A stretch of 64,000 nt of DNA from JADMIH01 sp036399775. GTDB lineage: Bacteria; Chloroflexota; Chloroflexia; QHBQ01; JADMIH01. Positions within the stretch are counted from its first letter, which is position 1. The number at the start of each line of letters is the position of its first letter. Positions 27,408-35,525 of the stretch are shown here, piece by piece. The DNA lies in the NCBI GenBank assembly GCA_036399775.1, contig DASWMJ010000094.1, positions 23,466-87,465 on the forward strand, given 5' to 3'. Under the pieces are notes generated by a model that had not been told where the DNA came from, did no database searches, and saw only the letters and a program-made list of their open reading frames with translations. The translations under genes were made by a program, and so were the position numbers.

Positions 27408-27683
27408 TTACGTTCTGAAAGGCTCGTTGACGCGGCGGGCGATAGGGGCCTGGCTTTTGCAGTGGTTGCTCCAGGACTGCAAGTCGTCGCTGAGGCGCTT
27501 CAACAGGTCCTTGTCGCGGTTCCAAAGGTTCTCAAAGCTAGTAGCAGAACTGCTTTGCCATATCCTGGAAGTGACGGCGGTGGTCCCGTCCTTTATCACC
27601 TCATCAACATCTTGTTTGCGCTGGTTCGTTTTCGAGCTTAGTTGTTCAAGCTCTTCGGCGCTAAGCCTGATTCTGCCGGACAT
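27408..27683 (-). CDS. WXG100-family protein
   Basis: A 91-residue protein with the small helical-hairpin layout. The loop reads RIWQSSSATSFENLW, a WxS variant of the WXG motif, and helices flank it. It starts MSGRIRLSAEELEQLS, typical of ESX substrates, and an AGGAGG ribosome binding site is visible. It is the last of three WXG100 genes on the minus strand. The C-terminus ends in a short basic tail (ARRVNEPFRT). It may pair with the 28112 product. Confidence 0.8.
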   Translation of the reverse strand: MSGRIRLSAEELEQLSSKTNQRKQDVDEVIKDGTTAVTSRIWQSSSATSFENLWNRDKDLLKRLSDDLQSWSNHCKSQAPIARRVNEPFRT

Positions 27684-27778
27684 AAGTTCCTCCTGGGGTG
27701 GTAAGATATTATTCTACTCTGCCAGCCCGTTTCCGTGAGCGGGCTACTATACTTGCCTGGTTGTGAGCGTCTCTAAAG

Positions 27779-28108
27779 CTAGCGGCGGCGGTCCCGCTCT
27801 TCGCGTTCTCTCCGTTCCCTCTCCTCACGCTCGCGCCGGGCTTCCGCTTCCCTGTACGCTCTCACTTCACCCGCGCCTCGCTCAAGCTCTCCGGCAGCGC
27901 TGTTTAGCCAGCCGATAACCGAACGCGTACGGTTCATCTGATCCGAGAGTGCGCTTTCAAGCGATTCCGCAGCCGTACCCTTCCAGTGGGTGCGTACAGA
28001 GCGCGACCGTGATTGCAGGTGTGACACTGCCCCATCTAGACGGTTCGCCTGCTCACGACACTGGTGGGCCAGACGTATCAGTTCCGAGGGGTCTGCTGTG
28101 GGGCGCAT
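27779..28108 (-). CDS. WXG100-family protein with charged C-terminal tail
   Basis: A 109-residue protein; helices flank the WXG turn THWKGTAAESLES (about residue 42). The last 25 residues are almost entirely Arg and Glu (ARREREERERREREERD), which would form an extended charged helix like the tail of the product of 26930. It begins three bases after the stop of the upstream WXG100 gene (28112-28387), so the two are coupled. The two tailed proteins could form a specialised pair. Confidence 0.78.
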   Translation of the reverse strand: MRPTADPSELIRLAHQCREQANRLDGAVSHLQSRSRSVRTHWKGTAAESLESALSDQMNRTRSVIGWLNSAAGELERGAGEVRAYREAEARREREERERREREERDRRR

Positions 28109-28111
28109 ACT

Positions 28112-28387
28112 TTACCGGACCGGGTTGCGCTGCGACTCCTCAATGATGTCAGCGCGTGCCTTTACTTCCTTGGAAAGCTCGCTGAAGTGCTGGTTGAAGC
28201 GCGTCAGCATCTCAATGTACTCTTGCAGGCTATTCTTGAACGAGGTAGCCGCCTCGCTCTGCCAGTACATAGAGCCTTTCTGATCCCTAAGGAATTGGGC
28301 AACACGCTGCGCCCTATCAGCGTTCACGTTGTATTTTGAGGATAATTGCCTCAGACTTTCTACTGTCATCTCCTGCTGGTCGGACAT
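28112..28387 (-). CDS. WXG100-family protein
   Basis: A 91-residue protein with the motif SMYWQSEAATSFKNS (W-x-S variant) between two helices, closely resembling the loop of the 27408 product. The start at 28387 is chosen because AAAGGAG lies six bases upstream; a TTG two codons earlier would sit on top of that site. It is the first gene of the three-gene minus-strand WXG100 run. Confidence 0.8.
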   Translation of the reverse strand: MSDQQEMTVESLRQLSSKYNVNADRAQRVAQFLRDQKGSMYWQSEAATSFKNSLQEYIEMLTRFNQHFSELSKEVKARADIIEESQRNPVR

Positions 28388-28681
28388 GTGCAACTCCTTT
28401 CAAATGACCATGCTGTTGGCCGATGCTTACCATCGCGCACCATCGCATGGAAGATGATAAACAAGATTGCCTGGTACACCCAGTTTCAATCCTGCCTCAC
28501 AACCGGAAGCGCCATTCACACCCAGCGCATATAGAAGACTATACGCAGCTTAGGCAGATACAAGACCTGTAAGGCGCTTGAGATGGGTCTTGCGCGACGA
28601 TTATAGCATACTCGATTTACTAAAGCAATACCTATTTTACAAATTCGCCTAAATGATGCCAAGAATCGGCCACCGTAGGTA

Positions 28682-28710
28682 TTGAAAATGTCCAGGCTTC
28701 ATGCTATAAT
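28682..28710 (+). promoter_or_regulatory. Sigma70-type promoter with long leader before the WXG substrate operon
   Basis: TTGAAA (28682-28687), a 17-base spacer and a perfect TATAAT (28705-28710). Transcription would start near 28717, giving a leader of about 385 bases before the ATG at 29102. Confidence 0.6.
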
Positions 28711-28716
28711 CCTTTG

Positions 28717-29101
28717 CAACATAGCTCCCCTATAAGGGCAGCGTATATTGCTGCCATACGCAAAGTATTTGTGGTTTTATGACCTCACACATTACTCTAT
28801 ACACGCGTGCGTTAGCTTCCGCTTGTAGCGGTCAGGCAGCCCGCAACCATGAACCTCTGTGGCCACAGATATAAGCTGCTTGTAGCTGCGCTTGGTTGTG
28901 GCTTGCATTCCATTAATAGCTGCTGAGGCTATAAATGGACAAGTCTAGCATGCTGCACTTCTCTGGGGTGCATACCTGTATGCAATGGCGCGAAAGGACA
29001 ATCATTTCTGTTGCGCGAGCCTTGAAGCGGGGACTCATAAAAAGCATCAGGCTCTTAGACCTAACCTTTAATAAAGCAAGTTCCACAGTGGGAGAAGCAT
29101 T
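28717..29101 (+). other. Long leader with several inverted repeats, no convincing gene
   Basis: This stretch holds a GGCAGC/GCTGCC hairpin near 28738-28756, the perfect palindrome CTGTGGCCACAG near 28856-28867, and a CAACCA/TGGTTG pair enclosing it. No ORF here has good codon use or a ribosome binding site. It may be a structured 5' leader or a small RNA, but matches no riboswitch I know. The remaining 28394-28681 shows nothing clear. Confidence 0.3.
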
Positions 29102-30313
29102 ATGGCTGGCGACAAACTTGAATTTAATCCCGACAGTTTGGAGCAGATGTCAAATACGCTGGGAGAGCACCGCCGCCAACTGGTAGAAGCTTCTACGGCC
29201 ATATCTTCTATCCGAGGCCGTATGGATATGCGTGGCTGGGAAGGCACCGCTGGCAACGCGCTTCGTTATCTTGACGGTTCGGTGCGTGAGTTGAGCGAAG
29301 TATCGGCCCAAGTGGGAGCTCTGGCTATACAAATCGCCGCCCGTATTGGTCCTGCCCACACGTTGGTAGAGGACCCTCATATTACATCTCATGGCGGTCA
29401 GCATCCCACAGAGGGACATGGGCATTCTCCCTTTGATAAGAGATTGGAAGACGTCAAACACACGCTCACCATATTCGAGAAAAGCCTAGAGGCGTGGGAA
29501 AAAGTAGCACCCGTACTCAGAACTCTGCCCCGGATTGTGTATAGCTTCGAGATCTTCATTCTATCCGATCTCAGTAGCGGTCTCCTGGTGGGTTTGGTCC
29601 GTTTTGAGCGACAACTAACACACGCCAGAATATTGCGCTTTCTTGCATTTGTAGATACTCTCGAACACTGGCCGATCAGCCACCTCCTGGGGAAGATTGC
29701 CAAGCGTGCGCCCTTTATAGATTTTGCGATACATGCGTATCTGGAATGGCGTGAGGGAAAACCCTTATATGAAGCTCTAGGGCGTGGGGCAATCACCACG
29801 GGCACCGCAATTGGCATACAACAGGTCGTTCAATACGCTGCTATTGGGGCTATTACTGCTGCCGTAGTTGCCGCCGGTGTTACCTTGTCACCCGCGATCA
29901 TTGCGGGTATCGCTGTGGCCGGTATAGCGGCAGGGGTGGTCGCAAGCCTGGCTTTCGCGGAGAAGCTTGGGAAGATCCTTGGAGATTTCGTCTTTGAGAC
30001 AATCCCCAACTTTGTCGGTAGCGCGTACAGGGTCGTCAGTTCCGCAGCTACAGCCGCCTGGGATACCATCTCAGAAGGGGCATCTGATCTCTACGACAGC
30101 GCGAAGGATGTCGCGACCGAAGTGTGGGTTCGAACTCAGGATACTGGTAAATGGGTTTATGAGAATACTCTTTCTGGGGTAACGAGCGCGGCAGGTCACG
30201 TCTCCAGGGCTGCCGCAGGTGCTTACGATGCAGTAAAGGATGCGGCTAGTGACACCTGGAATGCCACAACCGGCGCGGCCACTAAGGTCTGGGACACTGT
30301 TACTCCCTGGTAA
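29102..30313 (+). CDS. WXG100-headed secretion substrate with hydrophobic mid-region
   Basis: A 403-residue protein. Residues about 1-95 form a WXG100-like module (NPDSLEQMSNTL, with the turn RGWEGTAGNALRYLD). A helical middle follows, then a strongly hydrophobic glycine/alanine-rich stretch at about 240-285 (AAIGAITAAVVAAGVTLS), and a C-terminal set of amphipathic repeats ending in WDTVTPW. GGGAG precedes the ATG by seven bases. The N-terminal module is closely related to that of the CHAP protein at 31289. The hydrophobic domain suggests a membrane-active effector. The EspG-like gene at 30355 follows within 41 bases. Confidence 0.65.
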   Translation: MAGDKLEFNPDSLEQMSNTLGEHRRQLVEASTAISSIRGRMDMRGWEGTAGNALRYLDGSVRELSEVSAQVGALAIQIAARIGPAHTLVEDPHITSHGGQHPTEGHGHSPFDKRLEDVKHTLTIFEKSLEAWEKVAPVLRTLPRIVYSFEIFILSDLSSGLLVGLVRFERQLTHARILRFLAFVDTLEHWPISHLLGKIAKRAPFIDFAIHAYLEWREGKPLYEALGRGAITTGTAIGIQQVVQYAAIGAITAAVVAAGVTLSPAIIAGIAVAGIAAGVVASLAFAEKLGKILGDFVFETIPNFVGSAYRVVSSAATAAWDTISEGASDLYDSAKDVATEVWVRTQDTGKWVYENTLSGVTSAAGHVSRAAAGAYDAVKDAASDTWNATTGAATKVWDTVTPW

Positions 30314-30354
30314 GTTTGTACCTGAACTTCGAGGATAGACTGAAGGAGATTGAT

Positions 30355-31164
30355 ATGACATCCACGAGTGATACTACCAGAATAGACCCCAGGCCTCGCC
30401 CTGTGAAGCTGTCGCTAGATCAATTAGCTGTGGCAGGTATATTGGTGACCGACCCTGCTGATCCGCGACTGGCCCTGTCCCAAGCACAAGAGCACCTCCA
30501 CTCTCTCGAAGCTGAGGGCGTGCTCACAGTCGGGCAGGTTCCGAAGTTCATAGGAGATATCTTCCGCGTCATGACCCGGCCTGAAGTGACCTTCTCGGTG
30601 GGGGTCGTAGGCACGGATACAGGCTCGGCGCACTACATCTGGGCGACAAGCGAGTTTGGAGTTGTAGCTACCGGCATAGGGGAGGAGACGGCAGAGTTCG
30701 AGCCTGTCAGTCCGAAGTTTATCCCATTGGCTATTGCACGCATCGTTGATCTCGGCCCTCGCCCACTTTCCGCACCCAACGGGTCAGTGTCTTTGGCCGT
30801 ATCCAGGTTGGCAAGCCTGGGCGAGATGGTGGCAAATAATGATCTTTCAGGCGCTGAGCGTGTGCTCCGCGAGCCTCCCTCGATTGACGAGGAGTGGATT
30901 GCACCCCTGGTACGGATGCTCCATCTGCGGCGTATCAGTTGGCGGGCTACTTCTTCCTGGACCGACTATACAGGTACGACACACACATCGCTCATGGTAG
31001 TGATGGACAGCGGTGACGGAGGTTTGTGGTTTGTAGAAGCCCCCGAATCCACCGAGGAAGTGACTCCCGACAGCATTGTCACCTTCACGCCAGCCGATTC
31101 GCAAGCAGTTTGGCAGCGCATCATCGGTTTACTCCCGTCGAGCAGTAAGCTGCCGCCCACATAA
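30355..31164 (+). CDS. EspG-like protein (second copy)
   Basis: A 269-residue soluble protein with the order LSLDQLAVAGIL, then LHSLEAEGVLTV, then VPKFIGDIFRVMTRPEVTFSV and an alternating beta-strand region. This is the ESX EspG pattern, and the same order is seen in the product of 24937. The start at 30355 is preferred because AAGGAG lies seven bases upstream; the frame is open earlier, from a TTG at 30316. It directly follows a hydrophobic WXG substrate, repeating the substrate/EspG-like pairing. It would act in the cytoplasm as a substrate chaperone or as immunity. Confidence 0.5.
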   Translation: MTSTSDTTRIDPRPRPVKLSLDQLAVAGILVTDPADPRLALSQAQEHLHSLEAEGVLTVGQVPKFIGDIFRVMTRPEVTFSVGVVGTDTGSAHYIWATSEFGVVATGIGEETAEFEPVSPKFIPLAIARIVDLGPRPLSAPNGSVSLAVSRLASLGEMVANNDLSGAERVLREPPSIDEEWIAPLVRMLHLRRISWRATSSWTDYTGTTHTSLMVVMDSGDGGLWFVEAPESTEEVTPDSIVTFTPADSQAVWQRIIGLLPSSSKLPPT

Positions 31165-31288
31165 CCATGGGGTATTTACAAGCGCTTGCGTCTATATAGG
31201 TAAGCCGTAATTGGGACGATAGAGATAAATTTGGTAATTGGCATGCAACGAAAGTCTTGTGCAACAAAGAATTGGGGAGAGTAAATAA

Positions 31289-32242
31289 ATGCCTGGTGAT
31301 GGTATGGAGTTCGACCCCGACAGTATGCCCCAGATGGCGCAAGCCATACGGGAGCACATACATCAGCTTGAGACTGCGACAAACGTGGTAGCCTCTATAC
31401 GCGACCGCGTGGATACGCGCGGATGGGAATCGGGAGCAGGCTCCGCTATGCGCCACCTCGATAGCTCGGTCCACCAGTTGCGTCACACAACCGGCACGGT
31501 GCAGCATCTCAGTTCCACTCTCGACCGGCGCATCCTCCTGGCTCAAGAGCTTATGGCCCGCGTACCGGCTCCCAAGCCTATACCCGTGCCCACTCCCGCC
31601 CGCGTGCGCCGCTACCACCCGAAGGCAACGCCGGTTACTAAGACCCTCAAGCACCGGCCACATGTCACGAGAATATCATTGGGGTGGCTTGCTGCCGAGA
31701 AGATATACAAGTTCCTGAAATCGCAGTTGGAGAAACTAATACCACCCACTGGGGATATAGGCGACACAGGAGCAGTTGATAATAACTCTCAAGATCAGCA
31801 CGCGAATAACAGCCAGGGCACAACGGGAGTACCGCAACCTGTCAACAAAGGGGCCACACATGAATTGAAGCCTGCCAATCCTGCCCACTTTCACCCCGAC
31901 ACGGGGTGTGTAAAATACGCTGTAGCGCGGCGCCCGGACTTGCAGGGCACGGGTGGCGAGGGAGCGGCTGACTTTATCAATTATCACCAAGAGAGAGGAC
32001 ACGTTTTGCGAGTCAACGGCACAGAGACTGACCTCAGGGAGCATATTCGAGTAGGAGATGCCCTAGTATGGGGTCGTAATCATCCTGAGTTGAAAAATAG
32101 TCCTGGCTGGATTTACGGGCATGTAGCAATCATTGAAGAAGTGCAAGGTGATCGTGTTCGAGTGAGCCAGGCCGGGTGGAAGACTACATATGAGATGTGG
32201 GTTCCTATTGATAGGTTGAAATCTCTCTACATCATACAGTAG
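31289..32242 (+). CDS. WXG100-headed effector with C-terminal CHAP peptidoglycan-hydrolase domain
   Basis: A 317-residue protein. The N-terminal 95 residues match the WXG100 module of the preceding substrate (FDPDSMPQMAQAI, turn RGWESGAGSAMRHLD). A Pro-rich linker (PAPKPIPVPTPA) follows. The C-terminal 130 residues resemble a CHAP/NlpC-P60 domain, with catalytic Cys in DTGCVKYA (about 207) and His in YGHVAIIEEV (about 277), then VRVSQAGW. Such domains cleave peptidoglycan amide bonds. GGGGAGAG precedes the ATG. The likely role is cell-wall remodelling for the secretion apparatus or attack on other bacteria. No obvious immunity gene follows. Confidence 0.75.
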   Translation: MPGDGMEFDPDSMPQMAQAIREHIHQLETATNVVASIRDRVDTRGWESGAGSAMRHLDSSVHQLRHTTGTVQHLSSTLDRRILLAQELMARVPAPKPIPVPTPARVRRYHPKATPVTKTLKHRPHVTRISLGWLAAEKIYKFLKSQLEKLIPPTGDIGDTGAVDNNSQDQHANNSQGTTGVPQPVNKGATHELKPANPAHFHPDTGCVKYAVARRPDLQGTGGEGAADFINYHQERGHVLRVNGTETDLREHIRVGDALVWGRNHPELKNSPGWIYGHVAIIEEVQGDRVRVSQAGWKTTYEMWVPIDRLKSLYIIQ

Positions 32243-32277
32243 CGACATCCAGGCATAGGCACAAGGTCCTCAACTTA

Positions 32278-33615
32278 ATGAGCATAGCAGCCCACGACAC
32301 ACCCTATACAATAGACGAGCCGTTGCGTGAGCGCGACATGGCGACCGTTTACCGGGGGACGGATACCCTTTCGGGGCAGCCCGCTTTTGTGGCGCTGCTT
32401 ACCGACTATGCCTCCACCGACCGTGCCATGCTCGCGGCGTTGCGCGCCGAATTGCCCCTGTTGCAAAAGGCCGATCCTGCCCTGCTCACCCTGTTCGACT
32501 ATAACCTCGATAATTCTACCCCCTATATTACGGCAGAGGCGCTTGAAGGTTCCAGCTTGCGTCAAATTGTGGAGAGCGCAGGCAAAGGTCTGCCGCCCGC
32601 CGATGCCCTGGCATACTGTAGCGCGGCCGCCCGTAGCGTTTTCGCGCTACACAGCCGGGGTGCCGTACATGGGGCATTGCACATAGACAGCCTTGTTATG
32701 AGCGGCTCCACCCTGAAACTGATTACTCCCTGGGTGGCCGAGGTCTTCGGGGACGACCTTTTCGCGGGCGGCGCGCAATCGCCTGTTCCCGAGTTCCAGG
32801 ACCGGCACATCTATCTACCACCTGAGCAGGTGCTTCGCGCCGGGCAGATACCCACCGCCGCAGGTGATATATACGGGCTGGGCGTGCTCCTGTTCCATCT
32901 GCTGACCGGCATGGCACCCGGCGTTTCTCCCGGCAGCCCGGAGGTCGCCCCCTGGTTGCGCGGCGGGAAGACCCCGCCCCTGGGAGAATCTATAACCGAT
33001 GCTACGATGCGGGCGCGGCTGCAAAAGCTGATCGCGGTGGCTACCGCCGGCGATCCAATGCGACGCTGGCCCGACGCCAAGACGTTTGTAGCGGCTCTTG
33101 AGCAGATAAGGCCAGGCGGGATGGCAGCCCTTCCACGCACTGCTCCCCTGCCACCCACCCCCACCATAAGGGGCGTCCACGTTGAGCCGAAGCCCACGCA
33201 GCAACCACAGCAGCCACAGCGGCCACAGCAGTCACAGAAGCCTCCGGACTCCGCCCCACCACTGGCTCAGCCGCAGGCGCAACCTCAGGTCTGCTACCTC
33301 ATCTCCTCAGCGACAGGGGCTACGTACATGGTGAGCGCGCCGGGCACCAGCATCGGGGTGGCCCGCACAACTGACTTTTTCCCCGGTGTCAACCTGGCAT
33401 TGGAGCCTTCCTCCATAGCCCAGTACATCAGCCAGCATCACGCTGATCTTTTTTACCAGGAGGGACAGTGGCACATCCACCGTAATAGCACGGCTCGCAA
33501 TCCAACCTTCGTGGACGGCCATGAGATGGCCCCAGGCGCGAACCACCCCTTACAAGAGGGCAGCGTGCTGGAAATACCAGCCCTGCGCCTCATCTTTCGC
33601 TTCAATAGCGTTTAG
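32278..33615 (+). CDS. Pseudokinase with C-terminal FHA-like domain
   Basis: A 445-residue cytoplasmic protein. The N-terminal 270 residues follow the Ser/Thr kinase fold, but key residues are lost: the ATP-binding lysine position reads AFVALL, and the catalytic loop is HGALHIDSLVM with no HRD Asp. It is therefore probably catalytically dead. A Pro/Gln-rich linker (about 275-335) leads to an FHA-like domain (SQHHADLFYQEGQWHI, then STARNPTFVDG) that would bind phosphothreonine. It probably reads phosphorylation by the kinases of this locus, bringing substrate or regulator to the ATPase. It is followed by a vWA-FHA gene, 45 bases later. Confidence 0.7.
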   Translation: MSIAAHDTPYTIDEPLRERDMATVYRGTDTLSGQPAFVALLTDYASTDRAMLAALRAELPLLQKADPALLTLFDYNLDNSTPYITAEALEGSSLRQIVESAGKGLPPADALAYCSAAARSVFALHSRGAVHGALHIDSLVMSGSTLKLITPWVAEVFGDDLFAGGAQSPVPEFQDRHIYLPPEQVLRAGQIPTAAGDIYGLGVLLFHLLTGMAPGVSPGSPEVAPWLRGGKTPPLGESITDATMRARLQKLIAVATAGDPMRRWPDAKTFVAALEQIRPGGMAALPRTAPLPPTPTIRGVHVEPKPTQQPQQPQRPQQSQKPPDSAPPLAQPQAQPQVCYLISSATGATYMVSAPGTSIGVARTTDFFPGVNLALEPSSIAQYISQHHADLFYQEGQWHIHRNSTARNPTFVDGHEMAPGANHPLQEGSVLEIPALRLIFRFNSV

Positions 33616-33659
33616 GCTTATGTCAACATAACAAAGCATAACAGGGAAAGGAGCATCTA

Positions 33660-35420
33660 ATGAGCAGGTCAATGGCTATGGCAAAGGCAAAGCAGAAGTC
33701 ACAGGCAGAGAGACCAGGGAGACAGAGTAGGGGCAGAGCGAGGCGAGGGTGGCAGATCATGCTGCTAGCCGCTATGTTAGCCGGGGTGCTGACTATGACA
33801 CTCTCGCCCGGCAGGATCTCGGCGCAAGCCGCCGCTGACGTCATCTACTACGGTGAGCCTTCGGTCAGCGCCGATGGGGTTGTCAAATACTACATCAAGG
33901 TGCGCGACCCAGAAGGCAACCCGGCGACGCTAGAGAAGATGAATGAGCTGCAAAAGGCAGGCAAGATCAAGGTAAGAGAGAACGGCCTGGACGTTCAGAA
34001 CATCACCCTCGCATCGGACGGCAGCGCCTCCTCTGTGGTCATCTTGCTCGATACCAGTAATACCATGAAAGAACTAGATGGCGGGAGTGATCAAAGTAAC
34101 CCACCAGACCCCACACGCCTAGAGAGGGCGCAGAAGGCGGCTGCTCAGTTCATTCGCTCCCTGGACGAGTCGGTGCAGGTGGCGGTAATGACCTTCAACG
34201 ACGTGCCAATTGTGTATGCGCCTTTTGGCACGCCAAAGCTGGACATTATAAAAAGGCTAGAAGAGGAGAAGATCGAGACGGGCGGCAACAGCACTTGCAT
34301 CAAGGATACAATTGTTGCCGGGCTAGACTTAGCCAAAGCAAACTCTGCAATTAACTCGCAGTCAATACTGCTTATCACCGATGGCAATGGAGATCAAACG
34401 GGAGACGCAGTAGGTAAGCCGGACGAGGGGTGTAGCACCTGGGACCTCCCCCAACTTATCGATAAACTGAAAAATGATGTCCGAGCGCAAATCTTCACAT
34501 TGGCGATGGTAGCGCCAGGGCAAGGAGACATCAGGAAGGGTGCAAACCTGGGCAACGGCATAGCGGAGTACACCAGGTTGGCAACTGAGACGGGCGGGGC
34601 GTTATTCCTTGTAGAGAGAGTGGACCCTCTTTCGGCGGATCCCGCGAAGCCCGATCCTATGATCGATATCACTAACCTAATCAAGAGTAAACTCGATGGC
34701 CGCTTCTCCGTACAGTACAGAACGCTCTCCACGGGTGGGCGCGTGCCAGTCAGTACCATAGTAGACTTCGGCAACGGGCAAAGCCCTACGAGGGAAATAG
34801 AAGTGCTCGTGCCTCCTATACCGGCTCCCCCTTGGTCTCAGTACGTCCTCTTCGGCATCGGGGCGGTGGCTATTGCTACCTTACTGTTGACCCTCTTCCT
34901 TTTCCTTAACCGAGGGCGTGGTGGCGTGGCGGCTGTGATGAGCCGCAAGCCCGCCAGTGTCACCAAGGGCGAGCCTCTGGCCCAGTTGATAATTGTGGAG
35001 GGACCGGGCGTCACCAAGCCACAGGAGCATTTCCTTTATGGAGACCGCAATGTCGGCCTGGGGCGCGACGACGATATGCCGATCCAGCTACCGGGTGAGA
35101 GGGTGTCGCGCCAGCACGGTGAAATCCTCTACCGGCGCAACCAGTTCCTCTATTCGGAGAACAAAGCTACCAACGGCACCGATATTGACGGCCAGCGCGT
35201 GGCGAAGGACGCGCCCGTACCGTTGCGCGACGGGTGCGACATTATCTTCGCCGGGCAGACCCGCGCCATCTTCCGCCTGCGCCAGCCGGGAGCAGTCGCC
35301 GCGCAGAGCGGATACATTCCAGCCGCGCAGGTAGTAGGACAACAACCCAAAGTCTCGCAGGTAGCCGCCTCCGAGCTACACACCACCGAGTGGGTACGCG
35401 GCGATCACAGCCGGGAGTAA
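33660..35420 (+). CDS. Membrane protein with vWA and C-terminal FHA domains
   Basis: A 586-residue protein. A first membrane segment is at about 35-60, a von Willebrand A domain at about 115-340 with MIDAS-like DTSNT (about 130-134), a second span at about 395-415 (YVLFGIGAVAIATLLLTLF), then a cytoplasmic FHA domain (GRDDDMPIQLPGERVSRQHG, then NKATNGTDIDG). The topology puts vWA outside and FHA inside, so it could link extracellular partners to phosphothreonine signalling. AAAGGAG precedes the start by seven bases. It may take the place of a missing membrane partner of the secretion ATPase. Confidence 0.8.
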   Translation: MSRSMAMAKAKQKSQAERPGRQSRGRARRGWQIMLLAAMLAGVLTMTLSPGRISAQAAADVIYYGEPSVSADGVVKYYIKVRDPEGNPATLEKMNELQKAGKIKVRENGLDVQNITLASDGSASSVVILLDTSNTMKELDGGSDQSNPPDPTRLERAQKAAAQFIRSLDESVQVAVMTFNDVPIVYAPFGTPKLDIIKRLEEEKIETGGNSTCIKDTIVAGLDLAKANSAINSQSILLITDGNGDQTGDAVGKPDEGCSTWDLPQLIDKLKNDVRAQIFTLAMVAPGQGDIRKGANLGNGIAEYTRLATETGGALFLVERVDPLSADPAKPDPMIDITNLIKSKLDGRFSVQYRTLSTGGRVPVSTIVDFGNGQSPTREIEVLVPPIPAPPWSQYVLFGIGAVAIATLLLTLFLFLNRGRGGVAAVMSRKPASVTKGEPLAQLIIVEGPGVTKPQEHFLYGDRNVGLGRDDDMPIQLPGERVSRQHGEILYRRNQFLYSENKATNGTDIDGQRVAKDAPVPLRDGCDIIFAGQTRAIFRLRQPGAVAAQSGYIPAAQVVGQQPKVSQVAASELHTTEWVRGDHSRE

Positions 35421-35444
35421 TGACGAGTTAGGAGGTATGGCTGG

Positions 35445-35488
35445 TGAGTTTTGAGTTGTAATTGGTGTTGCCAGGAACTCAAAACTCA
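35445..35488. repeat. 13-bp inverted repeat between the vWA-FHA and PP2C genes
   Basis: TGAGTTTTGAGTT (35445-35457) and AACTCAAAACTCA (35476-35488) are perfect complements with an 18-base loop. Being in a 105-base gap between co-oriented genes, it may be a weak terminator or attenuator, or part of a repeat family. Confidence 0.45.
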
Positions 35489-35525
35489 TAATTTCATAAC
35501 TCATAACTCCTGAAAGGAGCAGGGG

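Noticed and set aside
28935..29186. 83-codon frame in the leader of 29102
   Set aside because: It overlaps the start of the WXG substrate gene, has no ribosome binding site and shows no protein-like pattern.
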